A stretch of 64,000 nt of DNA from Theristus sp. LFF4_11 (taxonomy: Eukaryota; Nematoda; Chromadorea; Monhysterida; Xyalidae), in assembly GCA_030248135.1 (NCBI GenBank), contig JASANC010004871.1, positions 1-64,000 of the forward strand, read 5' to 3'. Positions 1-12,003 of this stretch are shown one piece after another. Position 1 is the first letter of the stretch, and each line of letters begins with the position of its first letter. The notes below the pieces were generated by a model. The model was not told the origin of the DNA and ran no database searches. It saw only the letters and a list, made by a program, of their open reading frames with translations. The translations under genes were made by a program, and so were the position numbers.

Positions 1-3000
1 CGAAAAAATGCGCCCAATTGTCGACCCACGGCATCAGACCGATCACAAAGAGAAACAGCGTCACTAGCGACAGCTGGCGGATCGCCTTCCACGGGTGCAC
101 GATCATGTTCCTGAAAAGTACGCTAGGGCCGAATAAATAATTGTATTTGTATTCTGTATTCTTGTATTCTTGTATTCTTCATCAAGGCGAAGACTTGGAG
201 ATGTCTTTTTCAAGAACGCCAAGATAATTCCAAATCGTGTGTGCAAGGGAGAAAGGATGAACAGAATAGTACGAACAATCAATTGGTTTAAATAACACGT
301 CACATACCAACTGTAGATCGCATCGACGTACATGGCGGCCAAGAGGCCGAAATGAGAACCGGCCGGACCGACCTCGGGAATGTTCGGTACGAAAGTAGCC
401 GAGCCGAGATAGCCTGAATTGAAATGCAATCAAGTTTTGGATGAAACAACTGTGACAGTTGGACACTCTGACAGTCGGAAATAACATTAGTAACAAGCAA
501 AGTTTGTAGCTTGCTGATTGGACAAAAACTTGACAAACCGGTTGCTTTAAAGTAAAATGCTGATTTATTAACAAAATCAGTGTAAAAAGTTCTTATTCTA
601 ATTAATAAATTTCTCTGCATGAAAAAAATGAACGAACCAGCCATGCCAGAGAAAATGTAAATGATCGCCATTCGATGCCAGCCGATCAGCTTCTCAAAGT
701 CACGCATGATCACGTACTGCACCGCAACACTGCAGACGCAGTGCACGAGACTGAAAAGAGTAAAATTCATTGGCTAATTGCTAATTTCTGATCATAAAAA
801 ACAAGCTCAATAAATGAACAAAAAACGAAGTCGAACAAAAAACTGGAATTGAAAAAAATACAAAACACGGAATCCGTACCCAGCGTGCAGAAACAACGAT
901 ATGAACAGTCGATAGATTTGATTCGGCGAATCGCGTCCGCTGAACGGCAACATGCCACAGACTTCGTTCATGCAGGACACCTGCAAAGCAACCTTAGATT
1001 CACACCTTCACGTCCACATTCGATGCTACACCGCCGATGTAACTTTGCTATGCGGACGTTTGGCACGATCGGTCAGCCAATCAATGGGCCTCCACCCTCC
1101 AGTGCTGTCAGTGCATTTCGGCGAAAATGTTTCGTCGTATTGTGTGTTGCGTTACATTCGGGACGGAAACTTCAGTGAAAATTCCACGTACGCAATTCCA
1201 GTGCGCAAGAAATCAGGTTCCAAACCGGAACGCGGGCCACACAGCGCAAGTCTCCATTTTCGTGTCAAGAGCGACTCCCCAACCACCACAAACCAAGCGC
1301 ACGCCCACTCCCCTACCTGTGAGCACAACGTGGCCTCCTCGTGAAAGTACCCCCTGACAAAGTCACAGTACTCGCGGGTCGTGATCCTGCACTGGCCGTG
1401 GATGCCGATGCAGCACGGGCGCCCAGTCAGCTCGCACGTCATCTGCGCCAGCGAACTGTCCGGCTTGACTTTCGTGCAGATCTGAAAGACAAGCGTCATT
1501 ACTGTTTGGAATATACCATTTTGAATTGCACGCTGATTGGTTGTTGTAACCGTGCAAGCACCACTTGAGCTCATATCAGGCTGGTGTCAATCAATAATGT
1601 GCGTGCCATGGTGTGATGGACTGTGTATCGGAGTCTATCCACGATGCGTCAGTGCGCGTGTGCCTCTGTCTCTCCGCAGCCAACCACCCAACCAACCATG
1701 ACTGCACCTCCACTTACCGGCCACTGTGTGATGTCTGTCGGCCATTCGTACGGATTGATAGAAGGCGGCTGCAGACACGCTCTGAAGAGAGGTTTGACAC
1801 TGTTTACTTCTCATAAAGTTCAAAGTTGTAACACTTTCCGAAACATCACCATTTCACTTACTCTGGGTCTTGTCCGCACACTTCACCCAGCATATGGGTG
1901 GCCAGTTGTTTCTGCAAAATAAAATGGATTTTTTGTTTTTCGAAATTTGTAAAAATTCAAATAACCATTCAAAATCAACCATATCCAAACGTCCCCCCCC
2001 AAACTGCAAGGAAACCAACCGGGCATTGCGCAGCGGTTGCTTGGAAGCAGCCGGTTCGATCGTTGTACACGCAGCATCCGGAACGATTCTCAGTGCGACG
2101 CTCCTGAAAACGAGCCCATGATGAACTCACCAAACTGAAGTAAACAGTAAAAGTAAACAAAAACGAAATACAAAATTGAAGACCTTGTCAATGATCTCGT
2201 AGATCAGCTGGTCGTGGCGCATGCACGGCGTGAACTTCGCACCAAGGTGAATTAGATCAGCCTGGGTGAAGATTAAGAACAAAATTAGATTAAATTAGAT
2301 GACGCTAACAGATGAAACCAATCAGACAAAACAACATCATTTTGAATTTTCAAACTTCGCTTTTATCATCACGTTGGTGCAGGCCAGCATGACTCACTCA
2401 AACAAGCACCAAACCAGCAGGTTTGCGACGCAGACTAAATCTGATAACCCCAACCCGACACGTACAAATCGTGGTCCGATCCAGAGATTCTGCTGCTCAA
2501 AGTAGGCCACCCGTCGTGTGGTGAGCGTTCGATAGAGCACATTGGCCGATTGCTCCTCGCGGCCGAAGAAACCAAAAGGGGCAAAACCGTACAGGGAGAC
2601 GGCCAGAATGGTGACTAGAAGCTGCACTGTGGACACCCAGTATGTGAAATATGGCCTGAAAGAAAGTGATAGATGATGATGAGGGATGTGTTTGGGTGAA
2701 GGGAGACTGGTGACACAGGAATGGTGTTTGGATGGATATCATTGAGCGTTTGAATCGAAAGCAATCAAAGGAAGCAGAGATGCTTGGCGATGGTGAAATC
2801 AGGGGCTCAGAGGACTGGGCATTTTCCGAAAGAAAAATCACGCGCCACAAGTCAAACGTCCAGATGATACGAGACAACACAAACAATCCCACAAGACGAG
2901 GCAAATAACGAAACGATACACGTCTCGTGGCGAGCACACAGCAACGGCACAAACGAACAACACTCACAGCAAAACAGCAAAAGCACAAGCAAACGGCCGC

Positions 3001-6000
3001 ACCTGTAATCCTCATAGTCGTCCAGTTGCTTGCGCACGTGCTCCGGCAAGTGTTTCTTCTTCACCAGCGTTCTGCCGAACAGACGCCCAATGATGCCCTC
3101 GCCGAATCGACGACGGTCTGAGTTGTCCGTGGAGAAAAACTGAAAAAACGCAGCGAATAAAACAAATGCAAACAGAACGATGTTGTCATGTCGACACGTT
3201 TTTACACGAGCCTCATTCACACATACAAAGTAACCGATTGTGCAAAATTCACTCATGATGACAATAAAGCGTCACTGTAGTCAAGTCAGCCACTTTCGGA
3301 TAAAATCCTTGTTGATTGTTGAAATCATGTCCGTCATGCCACGCCAGCCCCTCCCACCAAGACACGATCGCAAAACCCACGTCTTCTTACTCGACTTCGT
3401 AGATCGTTCATGAACTGCATCGGGCCAGCCTCAGTTTCGTCCACCGCTCCGGTTCGGCGGAGTTTGCGGCGTTGTTTCAATTGTCGAACTCCCGGCTTGG
3501 ATGCGAGTCGAGGCTAAAGAAACTTTCAATATGAAAGTCGAGTCGAGAAAGCCAGATGAAAACTCACTTCTTCCTCCGGTGATTCGCTGTCTGTCAGAAT
3601 AAAATAGCCAAAATATCCAACTCAACCAAAAACCACCGAGAAACTGCCACCTGTCTCAAGTCAGCGCGCGGGTCGGGTCGCGGTTGCACGCCTCGTAGTG
3701 CGGTCTCTACCGGGGGCACCACCCGGCGTCTGGCCAGCGGCTCTTCGATCACAGCAGCCGATGACGTCATCGTCTCAGCATTCACGTCTGACGGGCGTTC
3801 AGGTGCGGCTGCCTGCACTGGCTGATCGGCTGCTGATGGCGGCACTGACGCCAGATGGTCCGCTTCAGCAAAGCCGGCGCCTTGCTGCAGATAGTCGGCC
3901 TGGAAATGCGGTTTCAAATGTGAAACAAGCTGGAACAAAAATTGAAATGAACACAAACGCGCACCTGTGTCGCCACCGGCGGGTACTCGAACGGGCGGCC
4001 ACCGGGGAACGGGGCACGGCGGGCGCTCGCTGGCGATCGTCGTCCCCGGCGGGGCAAACGCGGCGCAGCCACGGAGTCACCGACACGGACACGGTGGAAG
4101 TGGAGACCGCCGCTGGTGCCTGTGCGAAATGAGTGCTGCCATTGAACGAAGGAAAGCAATGAATTAGAAAAAAGTTGAAAATAATTAAAGTGGCTGCTGA
4201 GAATTAACTACATTAAAAACACTGATGTTGATTTTTATTTGAATAATAACTGGTTCACAATATAAACAGATTGCACACGGTCATACATAGTCAATGAGTT
4301 ACAGTTACGGCATGCTATGAAACAAGCAACCAACCCACCGGGCACTTGTTGAAAATGGAAGTGTGGCGTGTGTCGTTGTTGTTGGTGCGCCGGCGTGGTC
4401 ACATCGAAGAACACCTCGTCTTGCAGTGACGTGTCCGCTGCACCCGGCAGTGCGTCCACTTCCTCCACGGCCACGTGCACGTGCGACTCGCGAATCGATG
4501 GTGACGGCTCCTGGGAAAAAACAGAGCAATTCAATCGTAATTCCGAAGTGTTTTTTCCAGTAAATTCGAGGAAAAATTCTTTTCCGTAAAAACTGCTTTT
4601 TGACCAAAATCGGCCATCCCATGGTTTCACCCCAGTTGAAAAATCATGAATCGCTATTACCAGTGAGACACCCAAAACGATGATAAAATGCATTTCCAGA
4701 AGTCTAAAATTCGACTTAGCACTGCCCTTCCTGTGAATTGTGCGCTAAAATGCTCGTACCGCTTTTTCACCAGCTCCGTCAATCAGGTCTGCCTCTTGTT
4801 CATCAACGGCTACTTGTTCATCAATAAACTCCAACGATTCTGGTCTCGCTTGCTGCGATTGTCTCTGAAAATCCCCTTCACAGTGTTTCTCAAAAACCGC
4901 GGAAACAGCAAAACTGCAGCTCATTTCGAAAAGTTAAGCCAAATTTCCCATCACAGGCACCTTTTCCATTGGGATACGTCTCGGGAACAGCGGCGGCGGT
5001 TTCGGCTCACATTCTGCTTCACTTTCTTCTGTCGTCCTTCGGTGTTTCGCCGCGGCTGCCGCACGATCCAGTTGTTCCGCCACCGAAGCATCGTATCGAA
5101 TCGCGGTGCTGCTGCCTCAAAGTAAATTAGCAGACCATTTCAGTCGTTCGGATTTCATTTGAAAATACTCCTGCTCTTTCTAAGTTTTACCCACCATCGA
5201 ATCTTCGGGTCTTCAAAAAATCGAACAGAAAGCCACTTTATCGGGTTGGCCACACCGTACTCGAATTCAACACTCACCTTTGCGTGACGCCTCCTCTTCT
5301 ATCGTCTCCATCGGGATCGTGTCCCCGTGCGTCGTGCGACAGGGACCGGACGAGGAAAGATACGACGCACCGCCAATGTCGACGGCGTCACCTGAATAAA
5401 CACAAAGAAACGTTGTGCAATTGGTTCCACAGAACAGTGTCGGCTTGGCTGGGTCGTCATTCTCTTGCGGTATACGTGGTGTGCTCACTGTTTGTAAACA
5501 AAGTGCAACGAATGCTACAAAACGAAATTTCGATAACATGCAAAGTTCTAATGATACAACGTCATGCCAATTTACACAATAACACCCAAATCACTCCAAG
5601 TGGCACTAAAACCATGTACACTAGACCAGAACCGGCAACAAACCGGAGATGGACAGCTGCTCCATCGAGTCGAACACACTGCTGGCGTCGTCCGCTGTTG
5701 GCACACTGCCCGGCGAGAAACTGTGCGAGCGCAGACGCTGACGGCGATGGCTGCTCGCGTACGAGGGGCGGGCGCGCACGGTGCCTCTGCGAGCAACAAG
5801 GTGTAAAGTAATGAATGTGTGCACATTGCTTGCGAAGATCATGGAGGTTTCTTTGAATTTGAAAAGACAGCAATAATTGATAACTGGAAAGCTCTGTTTT
5901 TGCGTTCAGCACCACATTCATTTGACAAGTTTTGTCTTCGTTGCGTTGCTGCAGCAGATCAGCTCGGCGAACGAGCATGACCACACTGAATAACTCACGA

Positions 6001-8179
6001 TTTCAACACCAGTGGACAGATGCTTTGATCACTCCAATAGGACCAATAAACGCCTCAAACCAACAACAACGCTCTATACACAATCACACCCAGTCGAGTC
6101 CTCATTTTCCACCACCACCAGTCACCACCAACCGTGTAATCAACGTCGCCAGTCCGTCCCATGCCATTTTTGCGACACTGTCCCTCCGTTCGACCAACTG
6201 CAATCGCGTCGGTGGGGCACGTGGCTCACCGTGACTGACACTCCTGCGGGGCTGTGGCACTGCGTCGGTCGCGGACATGCTGCCGCCCATGGACGAGTCC
6301 GTGACGGAGGGACGCTCGGGCTGCAACACGTGAAGCATTACGGTGGTCTTGGGAGGTCAGCATACAGGGTTTCCTTACTCAAGAAGAAGCATTTTTTTGC
6401 CGACACCAAATTTTGGTGCCCAAAAAAAACCAATGGTTTCCCGAAACTATAGAAGCAAGTGCAACATTGCTAATTTCACAATAGAATACTTGCAAAAAAC
6501 AGTGGAATAAAAATTGGCTGCATCCTGGTCAATAAACGACCAAAGAGTAACACCGAGCAGGTTGTTCCACCGAACTCATCAAGGTAAATTTCAAACAGCG
6601 ACAACATCACGAAACCAAACGAATCAATCAAGATGCAACCGAATGCAGCCCCCAACAGACCCTCAGTTCCATCGTCAACTGCCTTGGCGTCATCGCCACG
6701 GATCGATTTGTTGACACGGCACTCGGTGGGGCGGACGCCAACGGCGCCGGCTGAGGGGGACTCGGCAGCTGCCCCTCGACCTCAGCGTCAATCAGACCCT
6801 CTGGAAAATCGTCGAGCGCTGTAAAACGACATAAAGGCGAAATAAGAAACGGGAAACGATCGATACTGTGAAGAAGCAAGCAACAATAGGGCATTAGGAG
6901 GGAGGCTTCTTGACAGTTATTGCTAAGCATAATGATGCTTAGACTGTGCCTTGCACACAGCACTGTCAGGTAGAAATGAAAAGAGAAATGATAATATAGA
7001 TAGCAGTCTGTGGTGTGGATACCCAGTAATTTTAGAAGGCACCCAAAGCTCAAACGAACGAAATGATTGGTAAAATAAAATGCAGCATTGTACTCGATAA
7101 AGCATGAAAAAAATATTTCATGCGTTATATAATCAACTTTCAACTACAAAAACTGAGAAATGCATAAACTTTGAAATAAAATAAACTTTCTATACTAACT
7201 TTCTATTTTTTCCCAATAAAAATCCTGAAAGCACGAACCAGCGGAGGGCGACGGCTCGTCCCTGACGGGCCCATAGCGCCGGTTGCAGTGTCTCAGGCGT
7301 CTGTTGTGCCATCTCTGGTCGCGTCTCACGTCCTGCTCCACCGAGTCCGTCCGCACGTCCAGTTTCGACTTTGTCGGCACCCCAAAGAACGTGCCGACGC
7401 CTTGCGACACGGCCTCTCGGACGCTCTGAACACGACTGACAGGCGGGTGGCGACGAAGTCGCACGCTGCCGGAGGTGCCGCCTGCAACAGAAATAATAAT
7501 TTTTCAACTATAGGTATGCACAGTTGCTACCTGAACTGTCCCCGGAACGGCCAACGAGCCAATCGTGTCCGTCCCATATTTTATATCGCACCCGTTGGCG
7601 GTAACGAGCAACAACGTTGACAAAACAACGTCCCTCTTCTAAGTAAAAAAATCCATCTATGACGAAAGCATCTCTTGACAGATTGTCCACTTTGTCGAAA
7701 GGAGTCACTTGAGCGACAAAAACCAACCGGGCGTCACTTGGGCGCCTTCTTGCGGCGGCATGGACAGACTTTTGTTCAGTCGCAGCGCACCGGCTGTCGA
7801 AATTGAATGTTCAGTCGGGGTGGAGCTGGACTTTTGTGGCTGCGGCACACGGCCGAGTAAACCGCGACCAGCTGCACAACAAAAAAACAGATTTTTAGCT
7901 TAAAGAATTGGGATTTCCATTTTATTGCTGTGAATTTCACTGTCAACTTTTTTATCCATTGACTAACTGATTTAACCAAAAACTAAGTCACTTCTATTCA
8001 ACTGAGATTCAGCTTAATTACATCAACACAAAAACTCAAAAGTCACAAAAATCCCAAAACCACAGCAGTCAGCAACCTCCGGTTCTTTGTCCCGCCGTGT
8101 AACTTGCAGAGAACACAACAGGCGCAGAGCGTGGCGCCTGGGAAATGTTTGGATCTGCGCTGAAATGTGGCGACGTCAT
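1..8179 (-). CDS. RHBDF: iRhom (inactive rhomboid), 5' complete, 3' end off the left edge
   Basis: Inactive rhomboid of the ER/Golgi. In animals this family binds EGF-family ligands and the TNF-converting protease and controls their trafficking. The start is the ATG at 8179. Phase-consistent exons follow at 8179-8077, 7871-7728, 7481-7239, 6818-6661, 6320-6133, 5786-5644, 5391-5278, 5115-4961, 4864-4760, 4510-4339, 4119-3965 and 3899-3651; later exons are approximate. Family marks in order: [10 protein letters not shown] in the cytosolic tail (7.3 kb), [16 protein letters not shown] (3.0 kb) joined to PYFTYWV and the first membrane segment (2.65 kb), [14 protein letters not shown] (2.2 kb), the Cys-rich luminal iRhom homology domain with GRPCCIG and [19 protein letters not shown] (1.3-1.5 kb), then the rhomboid core with [10 protein letters not shown] (0.35 kb) and WVDNWAHF at the edge. 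The protease GxSG motif reads GPAG, so the catalytic serine is lost, as in all iRhoms. The joins near 3.4-3.6 kb are uncertain. Confidence 0.93.
195..300 (-). repeat. Diverged copy of the foldback family F arm
   Basis: Inside an iRhom intron. It shares the order of words seen at 58136-58427 and 30420-30630: a toxic-looking run is absent, but the sequence carries tgtgcaag, aggatgaacagaat and aattggtttaaataacacgtc. It is diverged and has no matching second arm here. Confidence 0.4.
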
Positions 8180-9163
8180 CTCGCCGATCCGTCTGCGATT
8201 TTTCTATTTTTCTAAAAAAACGAAATCATCAAATTCAAACGTTCCACAATGTCATGGTGGAAGTCTTCTGATATGACCTCATAAATAAAAATAAAATGAA
8301 TGAATAAATGAATAAAATAAAACAAACTCATTTCTTCAATTTTACTTTTAATTTATTTGAAAGAATTGTCTTCCACACAAATGATGTGCATAACAAAAGC
8401 CATGTCTCAGGGAACAGGGAACGGGAACACAGTACATCCACAAATGAAGGATCAACAAGTATTAACGGTGAATGGAGCAAATTTCAGTTCGGGTCACCAC
8501 TGTTTGATCACCAAGTGGTGAAACATCGTAAGACAGATTGCGTGGGTGTTGCGTAAGTAAAGTGAAACATGCCATGAGAGTCACAGCCGATTGATTTGCT
8601 GCACCATGCAATTGGCATGATGTGTGGGAATTTTGGAATCGATGTCTTAGATTTGGGCGACAAGTCAAAAATGACACTATTTCCACACTCGAAGAAGCAA
8701 AGAAACACCTAGCTTCACGAACCATCAATAGCATTAACAAATAAAGGACTTGGTGATAAGCAGGTATCATTTGGTGACCATGAACATCGATGGAAGCCAG
8801 CATTCAACAAAACAAAAAGCTATTTTCCAAGATTTGATAATGTTTATTTTCCGAATTTAATTCTCGTGACATAAATTTCTGTTCAACTCTAACCAAATAA
8901 AAAATACATACAGAATAACAGCACCGGTTGAAAACAAAATGTAGCAAACTGACAACGTAACGATATAGCACATTTCAACAACGATCGTCAACAAATAAAC
9001 AAAGACGCGATATTTACCGCCCTCCATTTCCAACGCTAATCACTCACACATGTATCTTTTCCATTTCAAATCAATCACGATTCCATTCGAACAACACATC
9101 TTCAAATGGTACCATACTACCAAACGGAATTGTCACCACTCTGGTGAAGCTGCGCGCGATCGC
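8180..9163. other. Intergenic: iRhom upstream region and 3' flank of the PWWP gene
   Basis: About 1 kb between the iRhom start and the stop of the upstream same-strand gene. It is AT-rich, and no open frame joins plausible splice sites. It should hold the iRhom promoter and the 3' UTR of the PWWP gene. I see no clear repeat. Confidence 0.5.
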
Positions 9164-11433
9164 TCAAAGGGGATTGGATGTTTCAACACTGCGTAACTGG
9201 TGAGACTGGTCTGCAATATTGCAGAGTTGCGGTAAAACTGTTTGGTTTTCAAGACGAGAAAACTATGGAGTTTCGATTTCTCAAAGTAAGAAAACAATTC
9301 AGTCAAAATAAATCAGTTAGTTTTGATCGAAACCCCAGACACCTCAGCATCGTTACTGACACGACCCAAACGCAGCTTGATCGGTGGTGACACATCACGA
9401 TTGTCCATTGATGTTGGCTGCTCAATTGGTGTTTGATTCACACTTGATCCGTGACTTGTCGGCTCTGTTAGCTGAAACGTGATTCAATAAGATGAAGACC
9501 AGCACGTCGTGTTGAATCGCCTTACAGTTATTGGGATCGTTTGAGAGCGATTCACTTATTAGAGCGATCCGGTGAACTATAAGAGCGAAGAACGCATTTT
9601 ATTGAAATTTTATCCATTCCATAGAAGGAAAATTGCATTTTCAACAGTAACTCTGCATCCCCCGTCGGTCCGGCCGCTCTTCCTCCCCAAGACACTTAGT
9701 TTCCACCAGCTATGATATCTGCCACCTGGCATGGGCACTCAGGCTATATGGTACTGTCAAAGATGAAAACAGTTTCACATTTCACACAGTCCTCACTTCA
9801 GAATCCAAATCTGAATTCGTGCACTCAGACTGCGGCCCAGTCAAGCCGTCTGTGGGTACGGTCGAACCGAAGTTGCGCTGTAAAATCAAAACATGCAGCT
9901 GATAGGAATATGTTTTTTGTTTTAAAATCAGAATCTCAAAAGCATATTGTTTATTCCAAGCAAGACCTAAAACCGACCAACAAGAGCTCGATTTTATAGA
10001 TCGCCCGATTGAACGTGCGCAGATTGCGCGGGAACGCAAACGGCACACGATTCTCAAAGTACGGCATTATATCACAGTGGTAGAGTTGTGCTCTGCAGAA
10101 ATAGACAATTATCAAGATTTTCAACGAAGAACGTTCACAACTCCAAGAATCAACGAGTCACTTGAACTCGTTTCACAATCGTGTCACTTACTCCTCATCA
10201 GTTTCGTAGAACCGCACGTGGTACAACGTGTCGCTCTTGCGCTGCTTTCGGTTGTACGCCGCGAGTTGCGTTATTATCTGTGTTTCATATTTATTTTAAA
10301 ACACTGCAATCGTAGAATAATGGTGTGGTCAGTAAAAATACGGTAAAACGCGAGACAAAACATGGGCTGGGGTGACGTGTTCAGATGTTCAATCATTTCT
10401 GTCCTATTCTGCACCATTCACGCTGATTGGCTGTCACAGCCTGACCAACCATAGTAGCGATGCGTGGCGTCCGAATGCGACCAATTAAGCAGCTGCAAAT
10501 CCATCTAACAAGCGAACCCATGCCCAAACAACACGAACTCACCACGGCCGGCCACCAGGGATGCCCGCGTACTTTCGCAAATATCAGCTCGCCATCGACA
10601 TAGGCGCGCTTGGTTATGCGCGCATTCGAGTGCAGCAGCTCGCTCAGCTCACGGTACAGTCGAGCGGGCACCTGGTCGCCGGACAGCGCAAACTGAACAA
10701 AATCAAAAAAGCATCGAGTGTTGGTTGGCGTAGCAATGCGCAATCAAGCTGAAACTGCTCAATGTACTTTCTTCCACTCAATCATTTTTTCGAGTTGCAG
10801 ATCAAAAGTAATAAAACCAACCGGATGCATCAGCTCCTGTCCCAAATCAGGTACCTCTTCAAAATCTTCTTTTGAAACGACGGCACAATTCTGATCAGTT
10901 TTCGTGCCTGGCAGCAGCTTGGCCGGTTTTACAGAATCAACATCTGCGGTTTTCCGTATAGCTGGGTCCGAATTTTCTCGATTCACGTTGTTGCTTAAAG
11001 TTTTCACGGTTTTCAGTGTTTCAACTTGATCCAAGTTTTGTCGTTGTTCCCGTTCCGTGTCTGTTCCCCGTTGCGCAGATGAAACGGGCATATCAATTTC
11101 GAGAGTGTCGCCCGCACCAGTCAGCGGCGCCATCGCATCCGGTGGTTTCGCTGCTATTGAACTTTGTTCTCGCGGACTACCAGCATTCATGGTGCAGTCT
11201 TGTCCGTGTGCTGTTGCGTTTTCGGCAATTTCTCGGTCGGAATGAGCCGAGATCGTTCGTTCTTCATTCAGGCCAGATTCAACTGGTTGTGCCGTTTCTA
11301 CAGCAACTACCGGCTGCTTTTCTTCATTTTCTTTGACATGCTGATTCTCAGCATCAACACTGTCAGGTGGTTTGACATCAGCTTTCGGAGCAGAGAGATC
11401 AGTAGGTTTTGTTTTGTTGCTGCCAGTCAGTCG
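9164..11433 (-). CDS. PWWP-domain chromatin protein, first exon not found
   Basis: Exons in order are 11433-10768, 10692-10543, 10277-10192, 10092-9978, 9877-9797, 9471-9343 and 9262-9164, and all phases agree. They encode about 441 residues plus a missing N-terminus. The first 222 residues are acidic, low-complexity and probably disordered. The PWWP domain follows: ELIFAKVRGHPWWPAV at the end of the second exon, then LYHVRFYETDEE and MPYFENRVPFAFPRNL across the next introns, which fits the beta-barrel fold that binds methylated histone tails and DNA. The C-terminus is short and polar. The large exon opens behind an acceptor (attgcag) with no ATG in frame, so a short 5' exon must lie between 11440 and 12000. 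A TATAAAAG on this strand at 11624-11631 could be its promoter. HDGF-, MSH6- or NSD-like relatives cannot be told apart from the PWWP alone. Confidence 0.75.
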
Positions 11434-11623
11434 CTGCAATAAGATATATTAGCAGGTAAATTAGCTGAAAGCTTCGCAGGCGACCCAGAAAAATAAACAC
11501 CTGAATGAATGTTCACGTGTTCTGCGATTTATCGCCGCGACAAATTCATTGTTCGTAGGGAAAAGTGAACAACCGCAAAATGGCGTACCTTATATATTTC
11601 AACACAACGACTTTAAAGGCCAG

Positions 11624-11631
11624 CTTTTATA
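11624..11631 (-). promoter_or_regulatory. TATA-like box upstream of the PWWP gene
   Basis: TATAAAAG reads on the minus strand in the gap between the PWWP gene and the next upstream gene. A reader should weigh it only as a consensus match in a suitable place, since AT-rich DNA gives such words by chance. Confidence 0.25.
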
Positions 11632-12003
11632 CCTGATAAAACTTCGCAGTTCAGTAGTATTACACCACTGAGACTGAATAAATTCATGAATTAACAAATT
11701 TCAATTTCATCAGATCACATTAAAAATCAGACATTGGTGAATCAGTTTGCGTGAAAAAAAACGGAACCAGCTGTTTCATTATTTCATTCAGGGGTTCAGT
11801 GGTGTAGCAGCACTATCGGACTATTAAGCCTTTATGATACTGGCCACAGGCGAGGCAAGATTTTACCTCCAGTGTTATTGCGCACGCACATGCATTCATG
11901 TTTTAGTTAGCCACCACAAAGTTTGTCGCGGCGACAATCAGCTGACAAAAGTGCATAGGGGCTTTAATGGACCTCTACTTTATCTCAAAGAATCGATTAT
12001 GGT

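Noticed and set aside
10393..10743. Start of a separate gene at the PWWP exon
   Set aside because: The apparent start is not ATG, and the exon joins in phase to the preceding large exon through a gtacat donor and a gttcag acceptor.
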